Assembly: GCF_001430825.1 (NCBI RefSeq)
Contig: NZ_CP010535.1
Location: forward strand, 1,034,501 to 1,098,500
Reading direction: 5' to 3'
Length of the DNA: 64,000 nucleotides
DNA from: Sediminicola sp. YIK13
GTDB lineage: Bacteria; Bacteroidota; Bacteroidia; Flavobacteriales; Flavobacteriaceae
The notes below the pieces were generated by a model that was not told where the DNA came from, did not search any database, and saw only the letters and a list, made by a program, of their open reading frames with translations. The position numbers and the translations under genes are program-made. Below are positions 1 through 8,918 of this stretch, one piece after another (within the stretch, counting starts at the first letter, position 1; every line of letters begins with the position of its first letter).

Positions 1-133
1 CCCAACCATCATCACCATGTTATAAGAATACATGAGAAGACTCTATACCCTTGGTGCTACATAGCCTCATTTTATGATCTCCAAGAACCATAAGAAAGAT
101 GATGCAGTTGTCGAAACTGTGAGCAAACAGTAA
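1..133 (+). pseudogene. Possible decayed 3' end of a gene running in from the left edge
   Basis: In the frame starting at base 2 the stretch reads like coding sequence (for example EYMRRLYTLGAT at 29-61 and a Lys/Asp-rich tail ending in ETVSKQ before TAA at 131-133). It is interrupted by TAA at 23-25 and TAG at 62-64. This could be the end of a degraded gene, or chance. A gene ending here would use the terminator at 157-194. No family is recognised, and the start lies outside the window. Confidence 0.25.
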
Positions 134-156
134 CAATATTTATACTGTACCAAAAA

Positions 157-194
157 CAAAAAAAAAGCCACTGAATATTCAGTGGCTTTTTTTT
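157..194. terminator. Bidirectional rho-independent terminator
   Basis: A perfect stem GCCACTGA/TCAGTGGC (167-174 with 179-186) around an ATAT loop has an A-run before it and eight Ts after it, so it can work on both strands. It ends the leftward transcript of the sterol-desaturase gene that stops at 212. Confidence 0.85.
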
Positions 195-211
195 ATACAA
201 TGCTCTATAAC

Positions 212-1171
212 TTAATTTGGCCTACTATAAGCCAATTCCGGATTAACATCCTTATGTTCCTTAAAAAGTCGCTGTTGTTGCTTTACAGTTAATGTGCTGC
301 CATCATGGCTCCAACCTGGAGGGCCAAAAATATACATCAGCGCATGTGAGAGTTTCTTGGATTTCTTTACGTCCTTATAAATGTCCTTAAACTCATGAGT
401 AAGGATAACCATAGGATTATGGGAATCTGGCGCGTGAATCACCCCGTATTTAACATCTACATCATCATCCAATTCCTTCCAAGTACCAAATATTTTATCA
501 AATATATTAAGAAAGCCTCCATGGTTTTTGTCCAAATATTCCACATTTTGTGCATGGTGTACTTGATGCATGGTATGGGTATTAAAGATCTTCTCTAAAA
601 ACCCCATTTTCGGGATATAGACCGAATGCAGCTGAAATTGCCACAACGCCTCAATACCCAAACAGACCACAACCATTTCTGGAGGGAATCCCAGTGCAGG
701 CATCCACATATAAAATAAAGGCTTGTACAAAATGGTGAACCAGCCGTTTCTTACAGCGGTACCCAAATTAAAATTATCTGAAGAATGGTGTACAATGTGT
801 GCAGCCCATAAAATACGGATTTCATGGTTTGCCCTATGGAACCAATAATAGGTAAAATCATCTGCTACTTGACAAAGAAGCCAAATGTACCACGCATATC
901 CAAATGATTCATACCCTAAAATGTTTGTTCGTACTCCAGAAACATCTACGGGATTAAACAGCTCATAGGTAAATTCAAAGATTACAATGGCAGATATTAC
1001 TTTAATTAACGGGGCTATAATAGCAGAACCAATACCCATAAAGCCACTGGCGGCAAAATCTTTCCACTCGTAAAGATCATCATCTCCGTGGGTTTTGCTG
1101 TAAGTTAATTCCAATAAGATAAAGGCAATAAAACAGGGGACTCCGTATACTAACGGATTGGTAAAATCCAT
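212..1171 (-). CDS. Sterol desaturase / fatty acid hydroxylase family membrane protein
   Basis: A 319-residue integral membrane protein of the fatty acid hydroxylase (Erg3/SUR2-like) superfamily, which are di-iron oxygenases acting on lipids in the membrane. The histidine boxes are present: HRANH at 112-116, HIVHH at 125-129 and HTMHQVHH at 199-206. Hydrophobic segments lie near residues 8-22, 44-68, 92-110 and 145-180. The true substrate (fatty acid, sterol or carotenoid-like lipid) cannot be read from the sequence. It lies 86 bp downstream of mscL on the same strand, so it could be the last gene of the parE-parC-mscL transcript or have its own promoter. A terminator follows the stop. A second, diverged member of the family is at 19096-19971. 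Confidence 0.88.
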   Translation of the reverse strand: MDFTNPLVYGVPCFIAFILLELTYSKTHGDDDLYEWKDFAASGFMGIGSAIIAPLIKVISAIVIFEFTYELFNPVDVSGVRTNILGYESFGYAWYIWLLCQVADDFTYYWFHRANHEIRILWAAHIVHHSSDNFNLGTAVRNGWFTILYKPLFYMWMPALGFPPEMVVVCLGIEALWQFQLHSVYIPKMGFLEKIFNTHTMHQVHHAQNVEYLDKNHGGFLNIFDKIFGTWKELDDDVDVKYGVIHAPDSHNPMVILTHEFKDIYKDVKKSKKLSHALMYIFGPPGWSHDGSTLTVKQQQRLFKEHKDVNPELAYSRPN

Positions 1172-1257
1172 AAAAACTTCTTTTTTTGTAAATATAACAA
1201 TAAACTCGCGCTACTCTTCAATACTTTAACATCAACATATTAAATTAATTCAGGCTT

Positions 1258-1692
1258 TTATTTTTCTTTTATACTTCTCAATAGATTATTTTGCTCCTTC
1301 ATTAATTTCTCCAAATTGGCCAGCAATTCTATATTTTTTGGGGTGGCCACTTCTTTATTTTTTGGATCTTCCGATTTGGATTTAAAGCGATTGATAAACT
1401 TGATGACCACAAATATGGTGAAGGCCACAATGATAAAGTCAATAAACACTTCGATCAGTTCGCCGTAGGCTATGGCCACTTCTTCTATATTATCCTGCTT
1501 TTCCCTAAGGATTAATTTTCTATCGGAATAATTTACACCACCTGTCAATAAGTTCAAAGGAGGCATGATCACCTTTTTCACTATAGCATCAACAACCTTG
1601 TTAAAGGCGGTACCTATGATGATACCAACCGCCATATCGATCATATTGCCCTTGATCGCGAAATTCTTAAATTCTTTAAAAAAATCTTTCAT
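1258..1692 (-). CDS. mscL: Large-conductance mechanosensitive channel MscL
   Basis: A 144-residue protein with the conserved MscL N-terminus (FKNFAIKGNMIDMAVG at 8-23), first membrane helix about 16-40, a periplasmic loop, and a second helix about 78-100. The C-terminal part from 120 on is an amphipathic helix rich in Lys, Glu and Leu, as in the cytoplasmic bundle of the pentamer. MscL opens under extreme membrane tension and releases solutes during hypo-osmotic shock. The length matches the family (about 136 residues in E. coli). Its start lies only 8 bp after the stop of parC, so the two are almost certainly cotranscribed, placing an osmotic safety valve in the topoisomerase IV operon. Confidence 0.95.
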   Translation of the reverse strand: MKDFFKEFKNFAIKGNMIDMAVGIIIGTAFNKVVDAIVKKVIMPPLNLLTGGVNYSDRKLILREKQDNIEEVAIAYGELIEVFIDFIIVAFTIFVVIKFINRFKSKSEDPKNKEVATPKNIELLANLEKLMKEQNNLLRSIKEK

Positions 1693-1700
1693 GGCAATGA

Positions 1701-4349
1701 TTAGAATAATAAAGTCTGGCCCTCATCTTCTGGGTTAGATCCCTTGGGCTTCGTGGAGTTTGAAGTATCACCACTTCCAGAATCTAAGGGCTCTTCATCA
1801 ACAACTTCCATATCCTCTGGCTTTTGCTCCTCTGGCTCTTCAAATGGTAATGGTTCCAATGCGTTTACACTCTTCACCTTTTCCGATGTTAGCACATTAC
1901 CTAAAGCTTTTATTCCCTTAATAGCTATAAAATTTTCCAAATCAATTGTTTGGTTAGGTTTTGCGTCTTTGCCTCTAGGTTTGGTGAATTCTATTTCTAC
2001 AACAGGTCTCCAGTCTGTGGAAATGAGTTCTAAGACCGACTTAGGGTGTTCAGAAATGAACAATTCCTCTTTGCCTTCACTTTCTATGACAAAGCGTTTA
2101 ATATAATACTTCTCCTTTTCCCCTTCATAATAGACAGCGGATAATGGCTTTTCAGGATTCCATTTTTCCAATAAAATCATGTCTTCATCAAAATGCGTGG
2201 AAAGATCAGGTATCAAAGTTTTTGCAATTCCTTTTTGGGTTACAACAAGAAGCATGTCATCTCCCCTAAATTCCCCTAACAGGTCTCCCCTTCCATCTAC
2301 ATTGAGCCTTCTGACCACATCGTCGAACCAGATTTTTCTTGGCTTCAGGGTAGAAACACCCTTTTCTTTTAATTCCACACGTTTCACAGGGTATTTCGTG
2401 ACAACATTCCCTTTAGAAGCCCTGCCTTTTATAAGTACATCGGCAAAATCGATATCCCATTTTATTTTTTTTATACTGCCAGCCTGCCTCAACAATACAG
2501 TAACCACTTCGGCCTCCCCATTAGGATTGGCGGTAAAGTACAATAGTTCCGAATTGGCCTTACCATTGGTCAGGTCATAAATCTTATCCCTGGTGATACT
2601 GGTGACATTAAATCGTTTTATATAACTGGGACCACCCTTCCCGTCCTTATAGATCATATTATAAATGGTACGCTTATCCTTTTTCTTAAAAACCGCTACA
2701 TGAATAATATTTTTACCTATAAAAGTCTTGGCGTCCACCTTGGTGATCATCATTTTGCCATCTTTCGTAAAACAAATGATATCATCAATATCACTGCAAT
2801 CGGTCACATATTCGTCCCTTTTTAGAGAAGTTCCCACAAAACCTTCTTCTTTGTTCACATAGAGTTTTGTATTTCGAATAACTACCTTGGTAGCTTCTAT
2901 ATCATCAAAAATTCTTATTTCAGATTTACGTTCCCTTCCTTTTCCGTATTTTTCCTTTAGACTTTTGAAATAATCAATGGCATATTCAATCAAATGCTCA
3001 AGGTGATGTTTTACCAGTGCGATTTTCTCTTCCAGACCTTCAATAAATTGTTGGGCCTTTTCCAAGTCGAACTTAGAAATCCTTTTGATCCGAATTTCTG
3101 TAAGTCGGACAATATCTTCCTCAGTTATAGCTCTTTTTAGATGGCCGACATGAGGCTGTAATCCCTTATCAATGGCCTTGATAACCCCCTCCCAGGTCTC
3201 CTCCTCTTCGATATCCCTATATATTCTTTTCTCAATAAAAATGCGCTCCAAAGAAGTAAAGTGCCACTGCTCCTCAAGTTCGGCAAGCTGTATTTCCAAT
3301 TCCGCCTTTAATAGATCTACCGTATTATCAGTGGACCTTTTCAACATTTCAACCACTCCAATAAAAAGAGGTTTGTTGTCTTCTATAATGCAACCCAACG
3401 GTGAAATTGATGATTCACAGGCGGTAAATGCATAAAGGGCGTCAATGGTCTTATCAGGAGAAAGTCCACTTGGCAAATGCACCAAAATCTCTACATCCGC
3501 GGCAGTGTTATCCTCAATTTTTTTAATTTTTATTTTGCCTTTATCATTTGCTTTTAGGATGGAATCTATTAAACTGGAGGTATTGGTTCCGTATGGAATT
3601 TCGTTAATAACCAGTGTATTCCTGTCCAGTTGTGAAATTTTTGCCCTGACGCGAATTTTCCCTCCCCTGAGTCCTTCGTTATAATTGGTCACATCAATAA
3701 TCCCTGCAGTCGGAAAATCCGGAAAGAGGGTAAAACGCTGCCCTTTTAAATGTTTGATTGAGGCGTCTATCAATTCAATAAAATTGTGTGGGAGTACTTT
3801 TGTGGAAAGTCCCACCGCAATTCCTTCGGCACCCGAGGCCAATAAAAGCGGGAATTTAACCGGAAGGTTTACAGGCTCTTTCCTCCTGCCGTCATAGGAT
3901 TGCTGCCATTCTGTAATTTTTGGACTAAAAACAACTTCCAGTCCAAATTTGGAAAGCCTGGCCTCAATATATCTCGATGCCGCTGCCCCATCTCCAGTCA
4001 AAATATTACCCCAGTTACCCTGGGTATCGATCAGCAGATCCTTTTGTCCGATCTGCACCATGGCATCAGCTATACTGGCATCTCCGTGGGGATGGTACTG
4101 CATGGTATGCCCAACAACGTTTGCCACCTTGTTGTATCTACCATCATCAAGTTCCTTTAGAGCGTGCATAATCCTTCTCTGCACGGGTTTAAATCCGTCT
4201 TCGATAGCTGGCACGGCACGTTCTAAAATAACATAGGAAGCGTAATCTAAAAACCAATCTTTGTACATCCCTGTGACCTTGGTCAAGGAGTCCTGGGTGT
4301 TATCTAGGCTTTCATTAATTCCCTCATTTACTTCTTCATTCTCTTCCAT
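1701..4349 (-). CDS. parC: DNA topoisomerase IV subunit A (ParC)
   Basis: An 882-residue type IIA topoisomerase A subunit; with ParE it decatenates daughter chromosomes by ATP-driven double-strand passage. The DNA-cleavage region is intact: QRRIMHALKE at 57-66, HPHGDASIADAM at 86-97, and the catalytic tyrosine Y127 in AAASRYIEARL. A coiled-coil stretch (about 370-470) precedes the C-terminal beta-propeller-like half. The last 50 residues are acidic and low in complexity. It is called ParC rather than GyrA because the parE-type ATPase subunit lies 31 bp upstream on the same strand and the sequence matches the Bacteroidota ParC type. At the position of E. coli GyrA Ser83 this protein has alanine (A91), while D95 corresponds to Asp87. 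Confidence 0.93.
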   Translation of the reverse strand: MEENEEVNEGINESLDNTQDSLTKVTGMYKDWFLDYASYVILERAVPAIEDGFKPVQRRIMHALKELDDGRYNKVANVVGHTMQYHPHGDASIADAMVQIGQKDLLIDTQGNWGNILTGDGAAASRYIEARLSKFGLEVVFSPKITEWQQSYDGRRKEPVNLPVKFPLLLASGAEGIAVGLSTKVLPHNFIELIDASIKHLKGQRFTLFPDFPTAGIIDVTNYNEGLRGGKIRVRAKISQLDRNTLVINEIPYGTNTSSLIDSILKANDKGKIKIKKIEDNTAADVEILVHLPSGLSPDKTIDALYAFTACESSISPLGCIIEDNKPLFIGVVEMLKRSTDNTVDLLKAELEIQLAELEEQWHFTSLERIFIEKRIYRDIEEEETWEGVIKAIDKGLQPHVGHLKRAITEEDIVRLTEIRIKRISKFDLEKAQQFIEGLEEKIALVKHHLEHLIEYAIDYFKSLKEKYGKGRERKSEIRIFDDIEATKVVIRNTKLYVNKEEGFVGTSLKRDEYVTDCSDIDDIICFTKDGKMMITKVDAKTFIGKNIIHVAVFKKKDKRTIYNMIYKDGKGGPSYIKRFNVTSITRDKIYDLTNGKANSELLYFTANPNGEAEVVTVLLRQAGSIKKIKWDIDFADVLIKGRASKGNVVTKYPVKRVELKEKGVSTLKPRKIWFDDVVRRLNVDGRGDLLGEFRGDDMLLVVTQKGIAKTLIPDLSTHFDEDMILLEKWNPEKPLSAVYYEGEKEKYYIKRFVIESEGKEELFISEHPKSVLELISTDWRPVVEIEFTKPRGKDAKPNQTIDLENFIAIKGIKALGNVLTSEKVKSVNALEPLPFEEPEEQKPEDMEVVDEEPLDSGSGDTSNSTKPKGSNPEDEGQTLLF

Positions 4350-4380
4350 TCAGAAAGATTCGTATTAATTTGGTTTATAA

Positions 4381-6234
4381 TTAGTTGTCCTTAACAAGAT
4401 CAAGTTCAACTTTAAGATTTTCTATGATAAATTTCTGGCGGTCGGGTGTATTTTTGCCCATATAGAATTCCAATAAACTCTCAATGGACAAAGCTTTATC
4501 CAACATCACGGGTTCTAAACGAATGTCGTCCCCAATGAAGTGTTGGAATTCGTCCGGGGAGATTTCCCCCAGACCTTTGAACCTTGTGATCTCTGGTTTT
4601 CCTGATAATTTTTCTATGGCGTCTTTTCGTTCTTCCTCACTATAGCAATAGATGGTTTCTTTTTTATTTCTCACCCTAAACAATGGGGTCTGCAATATAT
4701 AAAGATGATTCTCCTTAATGAGCTCCGGAAAAAATTGAAGGAAAAATGTAATCAACAACAAGCGGATGTGCATTCCATCAACATCGGCATCCGTTGCAAT
4801 TACTACGTTGTTATACCTGAGATCCTCCATAGATTCCTCTATATTCAAGGCAGCTTGCAATAAGTTGAATTCTTCGTTCTCGTATACAATTTTCTTGGAC
4901 ATGCCATAGGAATTCAATGGCTTTCCCCTAAGGCTAAATACAGCTTGCGTATTAACGTTCCTGGATTTGGTAATGGATCCGGATGCAGAATCTCCCTCTG
5001 TAATAAACAAGGTGCTCTCCAATCGTTTTTCGTTTTTCATATCCCCAAGGTGCACCCTACAATCCCTGAGTTTCTTGTTGTGCAAGCTTGCTTTTTTGGC
5101 GCGATCCTTTGCCAACTTCCGAATTCCGGAAAGTTCTTTTCGTTCGCGTTCTGCCTGCATGATCTTGCGCTGCAGTTTTTCTGCGGTATCCGGATTTTTG
5201 TGAAGGTAATTATCTAACTGCTTTCCAACAAAGTCATTGATATACGTTCTAACCGTAGGAAAATCGCCTCCCATATCTGTAGAACCTAACTTTGTTTTGG
5301 TCTGGCTTTCAAATACAGGCTCCATCACTTTAATCGCAATGGCGGAAATTATGGATTTTCGAATATCGGACGCCTCATAATTTTTGCCATAAAAATCACG
5401 TATGGTCCTTGCCAAGGCTTCCCTAAATGCAGATTGATGTGTCCCCCCCTGTGTGGTATGCTGACCATTCACAAAAGAATGGTATTCCTCGCTATATTGT
5501 GTTTTGCTATGTGTTAGGGCAACCTCAATATCCTCTCCCTTTAAATGGATTACAGGATAAAGCATATCATCTTTGGAATTGTTGTCCTCCAGTAAATCTT
5601 TTAAACCATTATCTGAATGGAATTTCTCCCCATTGAAAATGATTGTCAGCCCTGGGTTTAAATACACATAGTATTTGAGCATGCGCTCCACATACTCATT
5701 CCTGTATTTGTATTTTTTGAAGATAACCTCGTCCGGAATAAAGGAAACCTTGGTTCCTTTTCGTTTCGATGATTCCACAGGACCATCTTCGGAGACCAGA
5801 TTACCTTGATGGAATTCTGCTGTTTTTAATTTGTTTTCTCGTGAGGATTCTACTTTGAAAAAAGTGGACAATGCATTGACTGCTTTTGTACCGACCCCAT
5901 TTAATCCTACAGATTTCTTGAAGGCCTTGCTATCATACTTACCACCTGTATTCATTTTGGAAACTACATCCACCACTTTACCCAAAGGGATTCCCCGGCC
6001 ATAATCACGGACACTGACCACATTATCCTTTATACTGATATCTATGGTCTTCCCTGCACCCATTACAAATTCATCAATACAGTTATCTAAAACTTCCTTA
6101 AGAAGAATATAGATACCATCATCTGCAGAAGATCCATCTCCCAATTTACCAATATACATTCCAGGTCGCATACGAATATGCTCCTTCCAATCCAATGAAC
6201 GTATATTATCTTCGGTATATTGGGTATTTTCCAT
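4381..6234 (-). CDS. parE: DNA topoisomerase IV subunit B (ParE)
   Basis: A 617-residue ATPase subunit of topoisomerase IV. The GHKL ATP-binding fold shows its motifs: E47 to N51 in [19 protein letters not shown] at 77-85, and the lid [13 protein letters not shown] at 110-122. The transducer domain follows, and then the TOPRIM domain with E413 in [10 protein letters not shown] and D482/D484 in [10 protein letters not shown], which bind the Mg ions used in DNA cleavage. A length near 620 fits ParE rather than GyrB of enterobacteria (about 800). It is the first gene of a leftward operon with parC and mscL. A weak TAnnTTTG-like element (TATATTAG) lies 26-33 bp upstream of the start. Confidence 0.94.
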   Translation of the reverse strand: MENTQYTEDNIRSLDWKEHIRMRPGMYIGKLGDGSSADDGIYILLKEVLDNCIDEFVMGAGKTIDISIKDNVVSVRDYGRGIPLGKVVDVVSKMNTGGKYDSKAFKKSVGLNGVGTKAVNALSTFFKVESSRENKLKTAEFHQGNLVSEDGPVESSKRKGTKVSFIPDEVIFKKYKYRNEYVERMLKYYVYLNPGLTIIFNGEKFHSDNGLKDLLEDNNSKDDMLYPVIHLKGEDIEVALTHSKTQYSEEYHSFVNGQHTTQGGTHQSAFREALARTIRDFYGKNYEASDIRKSIISAIAIKVMEPVFESQTKTKLGSTDMGGDFPTVRTYINDFVGKQLDNYLHKNPDTAEKLQRKIMQAERERKELSGIRKLAKDRAKKASLHNKKLRDCRVHLGDMKNEKRLESTLFITEGDSASGSITKSRNVNTQAVFSLRGKPLNSYGMSKKIVYENEEFNLLQAALNIEESMEDLRYNNVVIATDADVDGMHIRLLLITFFLQFFPELIKENHLYILQTPLFRVRNKKETIYCYSEEERKDAIEKLSGKPEITRFKGLGEISPDEFQHFIGDDIRLEPVMLDKALSIESLLEFYMGKNTPDRQKFIIENLKVELDLVKDN

Positions 6235-6259
6235 TAATTATGTATTTTAAGGCGCGTTG

Positions 6260-6267
6260 CTAATATA
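6260..6267 (-). promoter_or_regulatory. Possible -7 promoter element of the parE operon
   Basis: On the minus strand the sequence is TATATTAG, one mismatch from the Bacteroidota -7 box TAnnTTTG, placed 26-33 bp before the parE start. No clear TTTG lies at the usual upstream distance, so support is weak. Confidence 0.3.
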
Positions 6268-6356
6268 GGGAGTGTTCTAAAAAGATAAAAACACTACTTG
6301 TTAAAGTAATTAACAATAGCTTGTATTCATTTGTTGATATAGATTGTGTTCCAAGG

Positions 6357-6388
6357 GATTTCGATTTCAGCAACGGAAATCGAAAATC
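6357..6388. repeat. Inverted repeat in the parE upstream intergenic region
   Basis: TTTCGATTTC (6359-6368) pairs perfectly with GAAATCGAAA (6376-6385) around a 7-base gap. Allowing one bulged A, the dyad extends to 12-13 bp. No T-run follows on either strand, so it is not a usual terminator. The rest of the 477-bp gap 6235-6711 holds no gene that I can support. Confidence 0.5.
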
Positions 6389-6637
6389 ATAAATACTTGA
6401 AGGACCTAAATTAGAATATAGTAAAAATACAATAAACAAGCCTAATACTAAAACCGCATTTATAAAGATGTGACTAACTCAGGGCAGCAATAAAAATAAA
6501 AATGATTAAGCTCTTTTTAACTTGATCAATTTACGTTTTATAAGTTCAAAGTGCCAGATCAACGAAAAAGAAGCTGATATCAAATTTTAATCCAAATTGA
6601 GAAAATAATACAATGACGATAAAAAGATCTTATAGTA

Positions 6638-6645
6638 TATGTTTG
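6638..6645 (+). promoter_or_regulatory. Possible -7 promoter element for the plug/TPR gene
   Basis: TATGTTTG fits TAnnTTTG. It lies 66 bp before the ATG at 6712, giving a leader of about 60 bases that contains the AT-rich near-repeats TATTCTATAC, GTATAGTATAC and CTCTATAC. No good -33 box is visible. Confidence 0.35.
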
Positions 6646-6711
6646 GCATAATTATTGTATAAAATATTCTATACCTGTATAGTATACTCTATACATCTAA
6701 AAATCAAAAAC

Positions 6712-8460
6712 ATGAAAAAATTCATCCTTTGCCCCGTTTTATGCCTTTTTGCAAGTCTCGGCTTTGCACAAGAAAACTTAAAAACAGTATTTGGTACCGT
6801 TTCTGACGATTTTGGGGAGCTAAGGGATGTAAATATTTCAATTGAAGGAAAAACAAATACTGCGATATCCGATGCTAACGGAAAATATGAGATATCTACC
6901 CAGGCAGGAGATATCTTGGTATTTAACCGCATGGGTATGTTGCCATTGGAAATTACGGTAGAAGATGTTACAAGAGTGCTGAATGTTAGAATGTACGAAA
7001 AAACAGAGAATTTAGAGGGGGTAACCGTAACAAAATCCTTAAAGAATCAGAATGAATTAGCCATAGAATATAGAACCAATCCTAAGATAATAAGATCAGC
7101 TTTTGGTTATTGGGATGCTGACGCAACCAGTTTTTCATTGCGTGTAATTGATAAAAAGCAGATTAATCCAGGTGCTTTTGATTTGGCAACGGTTATCCGA
7201 AGTAGGTTTCCTGGAATCAAAGTAATACGCTCATCTGATCTTATGGAAACAAAAATCATGTTACGTGTTCAGGGGAGTTTAGGCCTGAAGCCTGCGGGCT
7301 ATGACATCGACGGATTAATTACCCAACAGTTCCCATTTTTTATTGATCCCCAGAATATTGAGCGTATTGCCATAGTAGCTTCTATGAATGGTCTTACGAA
7401 ATATGGGACTTTAGGTAATGGTGGTATAATAGTGATCAATACAAAAACTGCGCGCTTTGAACCAAAAGATGAAAATGGTGAAATTATTGATGTGGCTCGT
7501 GTTCATGACAATAAATACTTCGACAATGTACTCGAAAATAAAGATGTGATCAATGAGCCAACATACCTTCAAGATTTGAATACTGCAAAAGATCTGAAGG
7601 AAGCTATTTCCATATACAATGCTAATGCAATAAAATATTCAAGTTCCTATTTCTATTTTTTGGATGCTTACGACTACTTTGCCAATAAAATTAAGAATCA
7701 ATCTTTTGCCGAAAATATTATCTCTGAACATTGGTCATTATTTACAAATAATCCCGTCAACTTAAAATCATTGGCATATATGTACCAAGCTAGAGGTGAG
7801 TATGAAAAGGCCAACCACATTTACAAAGAGGTCTTTAAATTGCGACCTAATTATGCGCAGTCTTATTTGGACCTAGCAAACAGTTATCAGGAAATTGATG
7901 CCTACCAGAAGGCAGCTTCTATATACTCTCGATATGGATATTTGTTGGAGGAAGACTTTCTTAACGATGACCAAAAAATCTTTACACAGATTATGGATCG
8001 GGAACTGAACAACCTTATTAAACTCAAAGGCAATGAACTGCTATCAAAGGACCACAAAAAAAAGTTTATCCTAGACGAATATTTCGATGGTACACGGCTA
8101 GTATTCGAATGGGCCGACAGTGAAGCTGAGTTTAATTTACAGTTTGTCAATCCCGAAATGCGCTATTTTAATTGGAACCATAATAACCGAGATAATGCTG
8201 AAAGAGTCAAGGATGAAAAATCCTTGGGATATGCAACCGAGGAATTTTTGATAGATAGTTCCATTAATGGCAATTGGCAGGTGAACATCAACTATTTAGG
8301 CAACAAAAGCCTTACCCCTACCTATTTTAAGGTTGATATCTACTATAACTATGGCAGCCCATACCAGAAGAAGGAAACCAAAGTATTTAAACTGAGCCTT
8401 AAAAACATTAACCAACGCCTGTTCCAGATCAACAGTGGTAATGTCATAGTTTCTAAATAA
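6712..8460 (+). CDS. Exported protein with carboxypeptidase-like, TonB-plug-like and TPR regions
   Basis: The 582-residue product starts at the ATG at 6712, where a clear signal peptide begins (MKKFILCPVLCLFASLGFAQ) after an A-rich leader. A longer TTG-start reading from 6655 is unlikely. Order of parts: carboxypeptidase-regulatory-like beta-sandwich (about 27-95), a plug-like region (about 140-245; RSRFPGIKV, GNGGIIVINTK) as in SusC-type TonB receptors, then two or so TPR repeats (about 350-410; YEKANHIYKEVFKLRPNYAQ) and a C-terminal beta-rich domain. No 22-strand barrel follows the plug, so it is not a complete TonB-dependent receptor. It could be a periplasmic adaptor or substrate-loading protein, but the function is unknown. 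Confidence 0.8.
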   Translation: MKKFILCPVLCLFASLGFAQENLKTVFGTVSDDFGELRDVNISIEGKTNTAISDANGKYEISTQAGDILVFNRMGMLPLEITVEDVTRVLNVRMYEKTENLEGVTVTKSLKNQNELAIEYRTNPKIIRSAFGYWDADATSFSLRVIDKKQINPGAFDLATVIRSRFPGIKVIRSSDLMETKIMLRVQGSLGLKPAGYDIDGLITQQFPFFIDPQNIERIAIVASMNGLTKYGTLGNGGIIVINTKTARFEPKDENGEIIDVARVHDNKYFDNVLENKDVINEPTYLQDLNTAKDLKEAISIYNANAIKYSSSYFYFLDAYDYFANKIKNQSFAENIISEHWSLFTNNPVNLKSLAYMYQARGEYEKANHIYKEVFKLRPNYAQSYLDLANSYQEIDAYQKAASIYSRYGYLLEEDFLNDDQKIFTQIMDRELNNLIKLKGNELLSKDHKKKFILDEYFDGTRLVFEWADSEAEFNLQFVNPEMRYFNWNHNNRDNAERVKDEKSLGYATEEFLIDSSINGNWQVNINYLGNKSLTPTYFKVDIYYNYGSPYQKKETKVFKLSLKNINQRLFQINSGNVIVSK

Positions 8461-8625
8461 CAGTTGTAGTATATTCTGATGAAAACTTATTATAGATCTA
8501 ATGATCTGGGGATTTTGTCCCAATTTAGTTCCAAAGATTTACTACCCAATGACAGATAATGAGATACTTGTTGGTCGTAACGCATTATTTTTTTAGATGT
8601 GTTGGAACTTTTTACGTGTATTACA

Positions 8626-8656
8626 AAATGGCCTCGCTTTTAAAGTGAGGCCATTT
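8626..8656. terminator. Strong hairpin, probable terminator
   Basis: AAATGGCCTCGCTTT (8626-8640) pairs with AAAGTGAGGCCATTT (8642-8656) with a single G-T wobble. The flanking T-runs are short on both strands. It lies 165 bp after the plug/TPR gene and 260 bp after the ychF stop, and could end either transcript. Apart from this and a possible gene remnant at 8810-8893, the gap 8461-8918 shows nothing else. Confidence 0.6.
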
Positions 8657-8809
8657 CTAATTGTAACTATGTTTTTAAATTACTGGTGATTACTCCAAAT
8701 AGGTCCTTGGCGATGCTATGGGCAGACTATTTCAAAAATCTTACCTCGTATCCAATAATTGCAGACAACTTAAACACACTACATTAACAAAGGTTAGTTT
8801 TTGATCTAT

Positions 8810-8893
8810 TTATTTAATTACAGAATTGATCGTCTTCCAATTGGCTTTAAGATCGCTGTAGGTTCAAATATATGGACCATCATAAACCAAACA
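8810..8893 (-). pseudogene. Possible gene remnant downstream of ychF
   Basis: On the minus strand the stretch reads CLVYDGPYI, a TGA at 8864-8866, then TYSDLKANWKTINSVIK and TAA at 8810-8812. The residue pattern looks protein-like, but it is bounded upstream by TAA (8894-8896) and broken by TGA. It may be the tail of a lost gene, or chance; no family is assigned. Confidence 0.2.
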
Positions 8894-8918
8894 TTACCTA
8901 AAAAAACAGGTAAGCTAC

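Noticed and set aside
1744-6100. Several long open frames on the plus strand inside parC and parE
   Set aside because: They lie antisense to strongly supported topoisomerase genes and show no domain, start context or codon pattern of their own.
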